A DNA stretch of 64,000 nt from contig OX463849.1 in NCBI GenBank assembly GCA_949825065.1, forward strand, positions 39,647,852 to 39,711,851. Direction: 5' to 3'. Source of the stretch: Odontocerum albicorne (lineage: Eukaryota > Arthropoda > Insecta > Trichoptera > Odontoceridae). The position numbers and the translations under genes were made by a program. Shown piece by piece: positions 32,366 to 42,692 of this stretch. The notes beneath the pieces were generated by a model. That model ran no database searches, had not been told where the DNA came from, and saw nothing but the letters and a program-made list of their open reading frames with translations. Position 1 is the stretch's first letter, and every line of letters begins with the position of its first letter.

Positions 32366-32590
32366 GTCTCCACCCGTTATCCAATTACCTAGTTTACAAG
32401 ACGCCTGTCTTACAGCCCTTCCAACTTGAGGGTTGTTCGTTTTATTGGAACCCAGATTTTTTTGAAAAAGGTTTCAATTCTAGTTTTCACTTAAGGCCTC
32501 TTTAACATATTTATGGTTGGCTGGAAGAGGTTACCGTAAGGTAAGCCCGCCAGATATGTACAATGAAAGTGTAATACAATAACATACGAT
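32366..32590 (+). repeat. SINE-1 copy, plus strand
   Basis: Head eroded (ACCTAGTTTACAAGACGCCT; B-box changed to GTTGTTCGTTTTATTGG). Body and tail good: CACTTAAGGCCTCTTTAACA, GGTTGGCTGGAAGAGGTTAC, AAGCCCGCCAGATATGTACA, GAAAGTGTAATACAATA. Confidence 0.8.
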
Positions 32591-33366
32591 AGGCGTTGGT
32601 TGTTTTTCTTTTTCTTTATTTGCGTGTTAGATGCTAACTTTTTAATCTTGCACCCAGCAATTGGTATGAATATGCGTTACTTTTGTCTGTTTGATTGGAA
32701 TACATTGTCTGATGGCTTTAAATTCACAATGTGTGTTTGCAAGTGTATATAAAATAAATAAATAAATAAGAAGTTAGTACCTATTTAAATCGGCGTCATA
32801 GATACAATCTTTCTTGTATGAAAAAAAAATGTATTGTACAATATATAGCGCAAATTAAAATGGTATTGTATAAAATCTATAATGAATTGAATGTAAAATG
32901 GTTTCTTGTCTTTCTACCTTTGATTTTGGCGCTTAAATTGACACTTAATTAGCATGAATAATTTATTATGAACTGCGACTTTTATTTTGAATTTATGCAA
33001 CCTGTTTTTTTCCACACGAAACATAACACAATGATCAGCAATGATATCACTTAAGAAAAGGTGTCGAGTATTATCAATGATCTAATTAAGTGCACTCACA
33101 TTTTACTATAAAATTTCCTCTTTTTTATTGACAATTTAATTAACGATTTGATCCACTTGTTAATGTGACGTGGTGCATTTTTCAAGTGAAACGTAACACA
33201 AACGATGATGTCAGTTATTTGTAAGTACTGTGTGAGTTAAAACTAATCACCATTTTTCGATATATTATTAATGTTAAATTAATCGTAAATATTTTGCAAA
33301 TATATACCAGTTGTATAAAAATGTAGATACATAAATAATTAGAAAATAAACAAAAACTGGTAAACT
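32591..33366. other. No gene seen
   Basis: AT-rich; a TAAATAAATAAATAA run at 32753-32768 could be a leftover LINE tail. Confidence 0.45.
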
Positions 33367-33380
33367 AGAGTAAAAAGTTA

Positions 33381-34184
33381 CTGTTCATCTTAGTCATGGA
33401 CTATTTAACTAACCAGGAAATGAACAGTCTCCTAAAGATCCTACTATTTGCAGACGATATCGTATTAATAAGTGAAAAACACGAAGACCTGCAAAATAGT
33501 CTGGAAATGTGGAGAAGAATCTTGAAGGACAATGGATTGAGACTGAGCAGAAAGAAAACAGAGTATCTGTACCTAACATTCGAGAACACAAATGCTGGCA
33601 CTCCCATTATGCAAATGGATGCAGCAGATGTAACACATAGAATTAGTGTGGGATGGGTGAAGTTTAGATCAATGACGAGAGTTCTATGTGATCCGAAAAT
33701 GCCAGTAAAGTTAAAAGGAAAAGTATACCAAACGATTGTCAAACCCGCACTCCTCTATGGCTCCGAATGCTGGACGATGTATAACTCTTACTCTAGGCAA
33801 CTAGAAACTGCTGAAATGCGCATGCTAAGATGGTCAGCAGGTATGTCCCTAAGAGACAAAATAAGAACCTCACGCATTCGTGGAAGCCTGGGTGTTACAG
33901 ACATCAACAGCAAGATGGAGGAGAGGCGATTGAGATGGTATGGGCACGTTGGATGCAGAGCACCCGATCACATTGTGAACCAGGCAATCTCCATGGATCT
34001 TCCTCGAATAACAACCAGAGGAAGGCCAAAGAATTCATGGGTGGTGCAAAAAGATAACCTGATGCAGAGGCACGGCCTGGGGGGCGTAGTCCGGGACAGA
34101 AGAGCATACTACCTGGGAATGAGGAGAGCTGACCCCAACAGTCTTCGCAGACAATGAGTTGGGATGGAGCCAGGGAGAAGAAGA
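33381..34184 (+). mobile_element. Young 5'-truncated RTE-like LINE with 14-bp target duplication
   Basis: AGAGTAAAAAGTTA occurs at 33367-33380 and again at 34185-34198, immediately outside the coding region and a GAAGAAGAAG tail. An exact long duplication and a 3' microsatellite-like tail are what LINE retrotransposition leaves. The 5' end is cut inside the reverse transcriptase domain. The perfect duplication and open frame show this is one of the youngest insertions in the window. Confidence 0.9.
33396..34157 (+). pseudogene. LINE reverse transcriptase C-terminal half, open frame of 253 codons
   Basis: The frame is open from the truncation (LFILVMDYLTNQEMNS) to a stop at 34155-34157. Landmarks: LLFADDIVLISE, the reverse transcriptase catalytic box (F-A-D-D); LRLSRKKTEYLYL; VLCDPKMPVKLKGKVYQTIV and ALLYGSECWT (thumb region); MRMLRWSAGMSLRDKIR; RRLRWYGHV; GRPKNSW. 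About 20-25 residues expected between RIS and VGWVKFR are missing, an in-frame deletion removing the usual Y-L-G-S-V segment. The ATG at 33396 is not a genuine start: the true protein began far upstream in the lost 5' part. It has no endonuclease and only half a polymerase, so it is inactive. Confidence 0.85.
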
Positions 34185-34198
34185 AGAGTAAAAAGTTA

Positions 34199-35305
34199 TT
34201 ATTAAAATTTAACAGTAGAACTTTTGAGAAAAGGAAATATTACGATAAAAGGAACTGCATAAGAAGGTGTAAATTTCTTTTACTTCGTAGTTGATTAAGG
34301 CAGTTCAGTAACATATTTTTTTAAATCTTCCTGCCCTGCCCCACGCTTTGGACTCGCATGTTATCTACCACGCGTAAGACAGTGGAGTCGTAATGTATTG
34401 TACGGAAAGTAGTTTCCTATTTCTCGGGTAGGTGTCACTAAAACATTTTTTTGCCGCTTACTTTATTCCGAATTGGTTCAATTTATGTTATTAAGAAAAA
34501 TAATTGTTTCACTCATTTTTCGACCATTTTTGCCCAAATTGCTTAAGCGGTTTTGGTGTTATTTTGAAAACGACTAAGTCAAGGTTTTGATCGAAAATAA
34601 CCAGTGTTCTACGATACAATAAATTGCAGATATATTGAAAATATTGATAACCGTTGTCCACGAACATTTGATGCAATTAAGCGTTTGAATTTGAACGTAT
34701 AGAACGACTGCGGGTCGTATACTCTAATTATGTTAATAATATAACTAGAGGCAGAGAAATGTTAAATTGCGTGTAGTTTATATAACATAATCCAACGGTT
34801 ACAAACAAGTCCGAGAACTTTGCGGACAACCCAATAATAATAATAACATGTAAGTTCTAATTACTTAAAAATGAAATGGCAACTCTTGGTTCATCCAGTA
34901 GCAGAACATATATAATCTTCAACATGTCACAAAGCCAAGGCAAGGCGCCTTACACGGGAGGTAGACCCACCAGCTGGAGAGACGATAAGGCCACATGTGT
35001 GACAGTGATCCGTGAGATATGCGTGTTAGTCATCCCGCCCGCAAGTGCGTTGGTCATCTCTCGACATACAAGTATGCAGCGCCAAACAGACTAGATAGAA
35101 AGTTCGAGATGCATTTAAATACATTTGACTTCGTATGGAATAATACGCTTGGAGGATGAGGTTGGATGATCGAAAGGAGAACAGAAAAGGATAATTGGTG
35201 GAATTCTTATAGATATGTAAAGGTGGCAAGTATAAGAAATCTGTCTATCTCTCTTAATATTGTATATAACTCTTCTCATTATGTTATATGTTTTATTTTT
35301 ATTTT
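34199..35305. other. No gene seen
   Basis: Mostly AT-rich. A more balanced patch at 34870-35095 contains a 72-codon frame (starts MATLGSSSSRTYIIFNMSQS) with no recognised domain. Confidence 0.4.
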
Positions 35306-35309
35306 GAAG

Positions 35310-35518
35310 GGATTTTTTTAAAATAGGCAGTCCATCTAAACTAGGATGATTTGTGCCACCAAATTAAAGACATTTTGCAATTATATGAGTCAATATAATA
35401 AAACTAATTTAAAAAAATTACAAATCTAGATAATTTAAAGTTTCAACTGATTAAGCTTCAAAAATTTCACAATCGATCTTTAAGTTGAAAAGTTCCTCGA
35501 AGAAAGAAGAAACGCAAC

Positions 35519-35520
<2 letters not shown>
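35310..35520 (-). repeat. LINE 3' UTR, left part of an interrupted LINE
   Basis: Matches 6515-6670. In minus-strand order it follows the coding relic at 35886-36045 once the inserted CR1-like tail (35521-35885) is ignored. Confidence 0.55.
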
Positions 35521-35549
<29 letters not shown>

Positions 35550-35885
35550 ACTTTTATTGCAATACAATCTGGCGGGCTTATTGCCAGGCGGCAATCTCTT
35601 CCAACCAACCAGACAAAAGTAAATGAAGCAAGTTACGTGGTCGCACAAATCATTCAAATGACTATCCATCCCCACGAAATCCATGAACATATACGTGAGA
35701 ACATGCCCACAAACCCCACAAAGACGGACAATCACCCGAACACTATTTTTCATATAAAGTGAGATATCATCAATCAAAAGGAAAGGAAAGGATGGTGGAG
35801 AGGAAAGGAAAAGAAAAATCAGGAATGAAACACGTTATTTTACTGACTAGAAATTAAGAGTTTTTTCAGTCGCTTCTTAAAGCAT
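35521..35885 (-). mobile_element. CR1-like LINE 3' end inserted in another LINE
   Basis: Minus-strand counterpart of 26371-26738: coding end (AAGCGACTGAAAAAACTC), untranslated region, TTGGTTGGAAGAGATTGCCG, AATAAGCCCGCCAG, and an (AAAT)n tail at 35521-35545. 5' truncated at 35885. It separates the coding end of a zinc-knuckle LINE from that LINE's 3' untranslated region. Confidence 0.85.
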
Positions 35886-36045
35886 TCATTGGACGCGGTA
35901 AATATATGGCTTTTAGTAAATCAAATCTGTCTTGCAAACCGAAAAATACATGGTCTATAGTTTCATCATCTTGACCACACTCGCAGCCGGGATTCTTCGC
36001 AATATCCATTATGTAAAGGTGACTAGCCACCTCGCAGTTTTAAAG
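35886..36045 (-). pseudogene. Non-LTR retrotransposon zinc-knuckle C-terminus
   Basis: Minus-strand frame: SHLYIMDIAKNPGCECGQDD, then ETIDHVFFGLQDRF. The C-x-C-G, E-T-I-D-H motif matches the copy at 6680-6800; the final cysteine is replaced here (GLQ instead of GC). I/Jockey/R1-like LINEs end this way. Confidence 0.7.
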
Positions 36046-36133
36046 TTTTATTGTAAATTTTATATAGGTTTCAGAATAAATAATTGGCCAAACCGTCGAA
36101 CAGTTTTTCGACAAAATATCTTGCTATTTCAAA

Positions 36134-36812
36134 CAAAATACACCAATTTTTAGCCAAAAAAAACACACGCCATCAAGAAGTTAAAAAAATCAAATGTGAA
36201 TTGAAAGAAAATCGAAATGTAATGTTCAAAATCTACATTAATAGTAAAGTACAGAAAACTTAACAATCACACGTGTATAGACTCGAATATATATTTTTTC
36301 TTGTGTTATATTCACGTTCATATTCAAACTCGTAATTGGGAACACACGACGAGCTTTTTTGGCCAGACTCGATTCTTTTTTCTGGGAACCATAGAGTAGT
36401 ACTGAACCTGAAAGTAGACCACATAGTTCGTCTGTATGAGAAATAGCATATCATGTATGACAAACAAAATACACCAATTTTTGTACAAAAATGAAAACAC
36501 ATGTTACGAATATAAAGAAGTTAATAAAATTCAAATGTGAAATAAAAGAAAATCGAAATTAAATGTTCAAAATTTACATTAATATTAAAGTAAAGAAAAC
36601 TTGACAATCATACGTGTATAGACTCGAATAGATATTTTTTCGTATGTTATATTCACCCTCATATACTCGTATATTCATGCTCGTAATTGGGAACACACGA
36701 CGAGCTTTTTTGGCCGGACTGTGTTCTTTTTTCTGGGAGCCATACAGTAGTACTGAACCTGAAAGTGGACCACGTAGTTCGTCCGTGTGAGAAATAGCAT
36801 ATTATGTATGAC
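36134..36812. repeat. 331-bp tandem duplication
   Basis: CAAAATACACCAATTTTT begins at 36134 and 36465. The rest follows in step: CGTGTATAGACTCGAATA, GGGAACACACGACGAGCTTT, GTAGTACTGAACCTGAAAGT, ATAGCATAT.ATGTATGAC. Differences include small indels. Minus-strand frames sharing SGQKSSSCVPNYE exist in both copies. Confidence 0.9.
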
Positions 36813-37470
36813 GAGATGTGGGGACGTTGCAAAAGTGTTTGTGCACGAGGGTATAAAGGGAATGAGTTCTGTTTTTTATGCAAATCTCAAAATAAATAGA
36901 TTTATTACCTTGCTCCAAATGGCGTTACTGATGGGATATTATTTTTATTTATTTCACAATCTAAACTCATAATTACGCAAAATTATTTGGTTTTAACGTT
37001 ATATAAAGATTGATCACTTATCAATAGTGTTTTTTCGGAAGTTAACTTAGTTTGAAATTGTGTGTTTATTTTTTTCTTAATGAAACGAAAATTTTACTGT
37101 GAAATATTGTACTGAATCTTCGTTTTTACGGTATATTTTCTACACGGAAACTCAGAAAGTTCGATAAAATAAATCGACCATAAAATTAATTATACTCAAT
37201 ATTACAATACAAAATGGGATATTCGATCCAGAAAAAAACCACAAACGTTCCTTATAACAATTGAGACTTAATAAACTGAATAAAATGTTAACACTCTATC
37301 AATGGTCCATGTATTATAGAGCTATAGTAATGCTATGTTCAAACCAGTCTGGAGTTTTCCTATTGATTACTTGATTTTTTGTTAGTCTAGCTCAGCGATA
37401 TTTAACCATGGCACGTGGATGAGCAATGAAAAATGTGTTTTATGTTCATGAAAAAGATCAAAAACTCTAT
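36813..37470. other. No gene seen
   Basis: AT-rich with no supported feature. Confidence 0.45.
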
Positions 37471-37479
37471 GAACGTATA

Positions 37480-37756
37480 CAGTGGTGTTATTCGAGCGGT
37501 TCGCACCGGTTCTTGCGAACCTGTTGTTAAATTTTGACATGGTTTGCCGAACCGGTTGTTAGAAGTTCAAAAAAATACTAAATCAGTAAAAATAAAATTT
37601 ATTGATAAATTTGGAACTTATTTTTAAAATAAACATATTGTTTAACAACAAATATATACATCTATCAAGATAATATATAAAATGGTATCTGGATGCTTTT
37701 CTGAAACCAAAAAAAATAGCGAACCGGTTGTTAAAAAAGTTAAGAAGGTACCACTG
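37480..37756. mobile_element. hAT-type MITE with 8-bp target duplication
   Basis: The ends CAGTGGTGTTATTCG and (complement of right) CAGTGGTACCTTCTT start with the CAGTGGT typical of hAT elements. The flanks AACGTATA (37472-37479) and GACGTATA (37757-37764) agree in seven of eight bases, the hAT target length. Subterminal GAACCGGTTGTTA is repeated near both ends in opposite orientation. No coding capacity. Confidence 0.85.
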
Positions 37757-37764
37757 GACGTATA

Positions 37765-39750
37765 TATGTTATGTATATTTCTTTTATTATTTTGTGTGCA
37801 TGGTTAAACACGGTAGATCTGCTATACAACAATTTTATTCCAACCAACTAACTCATCTTCGATTGAATATGTATTTAATTGTTTCAATCCATGACAGATA
37901 TTACAAAAAAATATTCGTTATGTATTCGGCATCAGATGAGTGAATGAATGAAATCAAAGATAATCGTTAAGACTTCGTCAACAATCCCCAATTAGAGGAA
38001 ATCTGTGATATAAATAGTCTTTGTTCATTATATTATTAAATCACGTTGGTTCAAGGTTTAGAACTTTAGAAGCCCTGGCTCGTTTGCTGTCAGAAAATTC
38101 CCACCTGCGTTAAAAAATCTCATCTATGCTGAGATATGAAAACGAAGTTTTTGTTTGAGTAATCTCTCCATGAGAGTGATGTCACCTATATTCTCGTTAA
38201 TTGCATGATTGTTTATGAATACCTTCATGCTGACTGTGAAACTCTAGATTCTTTGTAGATGTATTCATTGCTTGTTGAAAATATGCAATAGTCATGATCT
38301 ACCCTAACAATGAATAGTTATTTTTAATTTGAAGAAACTTTTACAAATATGTACATAGAGAAGAATTTGTTGCCTGATAATATATGACAGTTTGGAATTA
38401 AGTGATTTATTTATTCAAAGATTACTTTACGATTTATGAGAAAATTAATAATGCAAAGACAGTAAGTTTAAGATTGGGTTAGGGCAACCCTGCAAATCAA
38501 CTTTTTTTTTTAATAATTTGTTAAATTGTAAAGAAGTTATTTAAATGGGTATTTTGATAGCTACTCGTTAGAAGATTGATAATATGAATCATAATATTGC
38601 ATACAAGAACGAAGGATGCAATTTAAATATCATTTAAAATGCAATCATCTTAATTGTCTTTGGTTTTTTATTATTTTCGTTATGAAGTCCATAACTCATT
38701 TCATATTATCGCAAATATAAGCATTGGAAACAATTTCCATGCACACGGTTGTGATAATATTATATATTAACATCAAAAGTTTTCAGTTAAAAGTAACATG
38801 AAATAAATAAGAATATAAAACTTAATCATTTGACATTTAAATGGGAAAAAACATCTACGCAACAAACTTAAATTAAAGTGATAGGTCAGTTTCGCTATAC
38901 AAAAACATTCTCAAACTGATTTTTTTCACATTTAAGTGTTAAATCATTCTGTTTAAAACGTATATTTTAACCCCAGAAACCAATATGGACGATACACTGA
39001 ATTTCGGCAAATAAATTACGTTAAAAATAATTCATATATTTTTTAAAAAAGGTCATTTTATAATACAAAAAAATTAGCACAAAAATGCACCTTTTTTCAT
39101 CAATATTGTTTCAAAGAGACAACATTGTAAAGGAATATTTTTGAATGACGTTTGGAATGTCATAATTCAGGGTACTAGCATAAATGGAAGCTTCTTTAAC
39201 GGGAGAAATGTGAGAAAGATTATCCTATGAAATAAATGCATCCTTCGAGTAAAACATAGTCATAGAACAGTGACAAAAAAGGTTATGCATTTCGTCATTA
39301 TTGTGCTAAATTGCAACGCGACTATGAGCATAAACCAAATATAATAAATCTTTTGAATACAAACTCATCTGTAGTAGACCCTGGCCTGGTCCATGTGGTA
39401 TTCCTGCCTCAGGCTTTCGTAGAAGACACCAGCCTCCATGACGTCATATTTTTAATAATTGACTCATGTATCCATCTCAGTTTACAATCCGATATTATTC
39501 ATGATTCGACGGAATATTTTTTTAGACATTATCCTTAAAGGTGAATAATGATTTTAAAACGAATAAATGTTTTGGAAATATGTCATAATGTACAAGTCAT
39601 CTCAAGGAATTTTAATATCGACCATAAATGTCCTGTATAATAGAAATCAAGAATAATTATATATAATATATTCGTAAAAAAATAAATATATATATATAAT
39701 CGCGCAATATCAACATTTGTAAAAATGAAAATACAATACATAATTGCGTG
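37765..39750. other. No gene seen
   Basis: About 2 kb of AT-rich DNA. Frames of 71-75 codons at 37728 and 39311 have no recognised domain. No repeat shared with the rest of the window was noticed. Confidence 0.45.
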
Positions 39751-39754
39751 TTGG

Positions 39755-39859
39755 TGCCTACTTTGACGTATGAATGTGAAACTTAGAGTTGGTAGAAGAA
39801 AAAGTAAGATTAATACTGTAGAAATGCGTGCACAAAGGAAAATTTGTGGAATTCAAATG
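39755..39859 (+). pseudogene. RTE-like LINE, left part (split by a mariner)
   Basis: TTTGACGTATGAATGTGAAA...GTAGAAATGCGTGCACAAAG corresponds to the MYGSET ... MRAL region of the 21.4- and 60.4-kb copies. The LINE resumes at 40828 after the mariner. Confidence 0.65.
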
Positions 39860-39861
39860 TA

Positions 39862-40825
39862 CGAGGCATATCCAGAAAGTTAGTGTACTGAATTTTTGTA
39901 GGTTACAATTTTTTTTATTTAAACAAAAAAGTTACGTGGTTACCGTAGTACATATTATATGTAAACTATTTTTCGACATAGTCGCCATTCCTCTCAATGC
40001 AGGTGGTGAAGCGGGGTATCAACTTTTTGATGCCTTTCTCGAAGTAGTTTCCCGTCAACCCCTCCGTCCACTTCTCCACCTCCTCCTTTACCTCCTCGTC
40101 GGGTGAAAACCTTTTTCCACCCATGTGCAGCTTCAGGGAGGTAAAGAGATAGTAATCTGAAGGTGCTAGGTCTGGGGAATGCGCGGGATGGTTCAGGACG
40201 TCCCATTTAAACGAGGCGAGCAGTTCCTTCGTGGCGTTGGCCGTGTGTGGTCTGGCATTGTCGTGCAGCAGGCAGACTCCCTTTGTCAGCATGCCTCTAC
40301 TCTTGTTCTGAATCGCCCTCCGCAATTTTTTTAGGGTCTCACAGTATCTTGCAGAGTTGATGGTCTCCCCTTGAGGCATATATTCAATTAAAATTATGCC
40401 TTGACAGTCCCAAAACACGGATGCCATGATTTTCTTGGCTGAAATTGTGGTTTTGAACTTTTTGGCGGAGGGTGAAGAGGTGTGACGTGACCGTTTTTAA
40501 ACTCGCGACACCACTTGTACACACTCGTACGATTCATAGCTTTATCACCATATGCAGTTTTCACCTCATTATAAACCTCAACCGGAAGTTTTCCCTTCCA
40601 AACGAGATAACGGATGACGCCGCGTATTTCGCACTTGGCGGGAGATTGGATTGACATTTTTCACGAAACGTGTTGTCGCGTCGACACTTCTCAATGTTCT
40701 GACCTCGAACCGGTCTCGTTGCGGAGGGGAAGGGTCAGGCTACACGGAAGTGTAGCCAACATGTCGAAAATAAAATCCATCCGGTCGTGAGAGCCTCAGT
40801 ACACTTACTTTCTGGATACCCATAG
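39862..40825 (-). mobile_element. Mariner element 1, internally deleted, inserted in a LINE
   Basis: The inverted ends align over ~28 bases: left CGAGGCATATCCAGAAAGTT and complement of right CTATGGGTATCCAGAAAGTA, both continuing AGTGTACTGA. TA flanks both ends (39860-39861, 40826-40827). At 964 bp it lacks ~0.3 kb of a full mariner. It interrupts an RTE-like LINE, so it is younger than that LINE copy. Confidence 0.92.
39966..40657 (-). pseudogene. Mariner transposase, first helix-turn-helix and DDD C-terminal part, middle missing
   Basis: Start MSIQSPAKCEIRGVIRYLVW, then NRTSVYKWCREFKNGH (first helix-turn-helix). After a deletion of roughly 80-100 residues the frame resumes with KIMASVFWDCQGIILIEYMP, the second catalytic aspartate in HDNARPHTA, and the third in SPDLAPSDYYLF, 34 residues apart (the mariner D34D spacing). 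It ends NGDYVEK. The deletion removes the second half of the DNA-binding domain and the first catalytic aspartate and shifts the frame. Otherwise few lesions are visible, suggesting a recently deleted copy. Ant and other insect genomes carry close relatives; the subfamily cannot be fixed by eye. Confidence 0.85.
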
Positions 40826-40827
40826 TA

Positions 40828-41215
40828 TAAAAGAAGGCGGAACGAAGACATTACAAATGAATATATCGATAAAATTAATGTTTTCAATAAGATTAAAAAA
40901 GGAACTTTAAGATGGTTTGGCCATGTGGAAAGAATGAATGACAAAATTACTAAGCGAGTATATAAATCAGAAGTGCAAGTTGGGCCAAATGGAAGAGATA
41001 GACCGAGGAAAACGTGGTTAGATCAAATTAACCAAATTTTCAAAGAAGGTAAAGGGAGAAGGATGAATAAAAGAAGGTTGTGTTTGACGAGATGCATGAA
41101 TGTGGAGAATGCGAAAGCTGTGCTAGGATAGAGAATTTTGGAGATTTGTTCTTTCAGCCTACCCTGCAAAGGACATGGCGTGATGATATGTACGAGTTTG
41201 TATAAAATATATTTT
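40828..41215 (+). pseudogene. RTE-like LINE, right part (after the mariner)
   Basis: Frame fragments: TLRWFGHVERMNDKITKRVY, GPNGRDRPRKTWLDQINQIF, KRRLCLTRCMNVENAKAVLG. The order matches the other copies and is the least damaged version of this C-terminal region. The tail ends GGCGTGATGATATGTACGAG. Confidence 0.8.
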
Positions 41216-41510
41216 ATAGGAGGAAACAATTTTAAAAATACATATGTTTAGTGATGTAAGACTTAACTGGGTTTCTTGATTCAAACAGCGACTTAAAAAA
41301 AATTGCATCGATCTTCAATGACGAAATGTGTTTCTTCTTATTACATATTTTCTTGCCCTTTTCCAGCTTCCTTCTCCTTTTCCAGTCTTTGGTGACATTT
41401 GCAAATAGTTTGTGTTTCTATTTTTTTCATTTATTTTTCAATGTTAAAACCATTTTTTTCTTTTGGAAAATAACGTAATAAACTTTCTCCCAGAAATCAG
41501 CACGAATCTA
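41216..41510. other. No gene seen
   Basis: AT-rich spacer. Confidence 0.4.
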
Positions 41511-41514
41511 CGTA

Positions 41515-41592
41515 ACTCTTGTCTGATTGGAAGAGATTGCCGTATAGTAATGAACTCGCCATTTTATATTTAACAATAGTGTCGTAATGAAT
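41515..41592 (+). repeat. SINE-1/CR1-like LINE tail scrap
   Basis: CTTGTCTGATTGGAAGAGATTGCC and TAATGAACTCGCCATTTTAT correspond to the common tail. Too short to say whether it came from the SINE or the LINE. Confidence 0.5.
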
Positions 41593-41599
41593 AAAATAA

Positions 41600-42055
41600 A
41601 ACTACGAAAATAATATTTTAAGTAGAAAATATAATTTATAGGAAAAAAAATATATCGGGGCGTGATTGTTATCTCTGCAAAAGGTTAAGTGGCTGATGAG
41701 ATACAAAAAAATTGATGCTGGAAGAAGCAAGTAATCTTTGGTTTCGTATATTAATATTTTTTTTTATCAATAAAATAAGATAAAATAGCGATTTTTCGAT
41801 GTGAAATAGATACATTATCAACGATCTGCGTAAGTATCTTAAGTTGTCCCTTAGTCGTCATCGTTGGTGGGCCTTGTAGTCGAGGATTGCCTCGCTTTTT
41901 TAACGTCAATTCAGTTAGAAAGCAAAGTTGTGCCTCGGAGTTTGTTTTTAAGTGAGTGATCCGTTGCACACCAGCAAATTCACCGGTCACACCGCTGTAT
42001 TAGATCCGATAGCACACCTGAAGTGAGACGATCGGAGCACAGCGGCATATTTTTT
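41600..42055. other. No gene seen
   Basis: A 79-codon minus-strand frame (41751-41990) has no recognised domain. Confidence 0.4.
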
Positions 42056-42059
42056 TTTA

Positions 42060-42245
42060 TAGAATAGATATGACCAAAGTCATATGTATCCTTATACCCC
42101 CGAATGCTAGGCGGAAAAAAATACCTGTGCTATTCGAGAGCAATGACATAACGCGTAGTGGAACCGGCAACCTTCCGCATGAAAGTCCAGTGTGTTAACG
42201 CGTTTTCATACACCTCGGCCTTAGTAAATGGGAGGCAGACGCCCA
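42060..42245 (-). repeat. SINE-3 candidate: another tRNA-like head
   Basis: On the minus strand: GCCGAGGTGTATGAAAACGC, GTTAACACACTGGACTTTCA and AAGGTTGCCGGTTCCACTAC resemble tRNA A-box, anticodon arm and B-box regions in order, different in sequence from SINE-1/2. Single copy in the window, so the family status is inferred. Confidence 0.45.
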
Positions 42246-42407
42246 GTTTGCTAGGGCCAAGACAAATATAAGGCAAAATACCTTGATCCACATTATTTAA
42301 AAATGTGACTTAAAATAATACTATTTTTTGTCTTCCAATTACTGAGTCGAACTTATTATTTATTAATAATTGTAATAAAATAAGAACGCTTTCGTTATAA
42401 ATCTTGT

Positions 42408-42656
42408 TTAACCCTGAGAGCGCTACGAGAAAAAAATATAATTGTCTATCTAGTGCTGAGATATATTTACGATTCGGACGTTCGTGATAAATATTTATTT
42501 TAAACAACAAAAAAACAAAAAAAATATATTTTTACAACATAAATATATTTTAGAATATGTACCCTTGTATTCTAAATTAATGATATTCATTTAGAATACA
42601 AGGGTAGAACAAATTTCTTCCACTGCTATAGCAGTGCGCCGATCTCTCAGGGTTAA
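42408..42656. mobile_element. piggyBac-type MITE with TTAA target
   Basis: TTAACCCTGAGAGCGC at left and complement TTAACCCTGAGAGATC at right, i.e. CCCTGAGAG ends flanked by TTAA on both sides, the exact target of piggyBac elements, which often begin CCC. Inside is a perfect 16-bp inverted repeat (42561-42576 with 42590-42605), and a CACTGCTATAGCAGTG palindrome close to the right end. 241 bp without TTAA. Confidence 0.85.
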
Positions 42657-42692
42657 GACATATCGCTAATTATTTCATTATATATACTCGTA

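Noticed and set aside
33904..34107. Minus-strand 67-codon frame opposite the young LINE
   Set aside because: Shadow of the LINE reverse-transcriptase frame on the plus strand.
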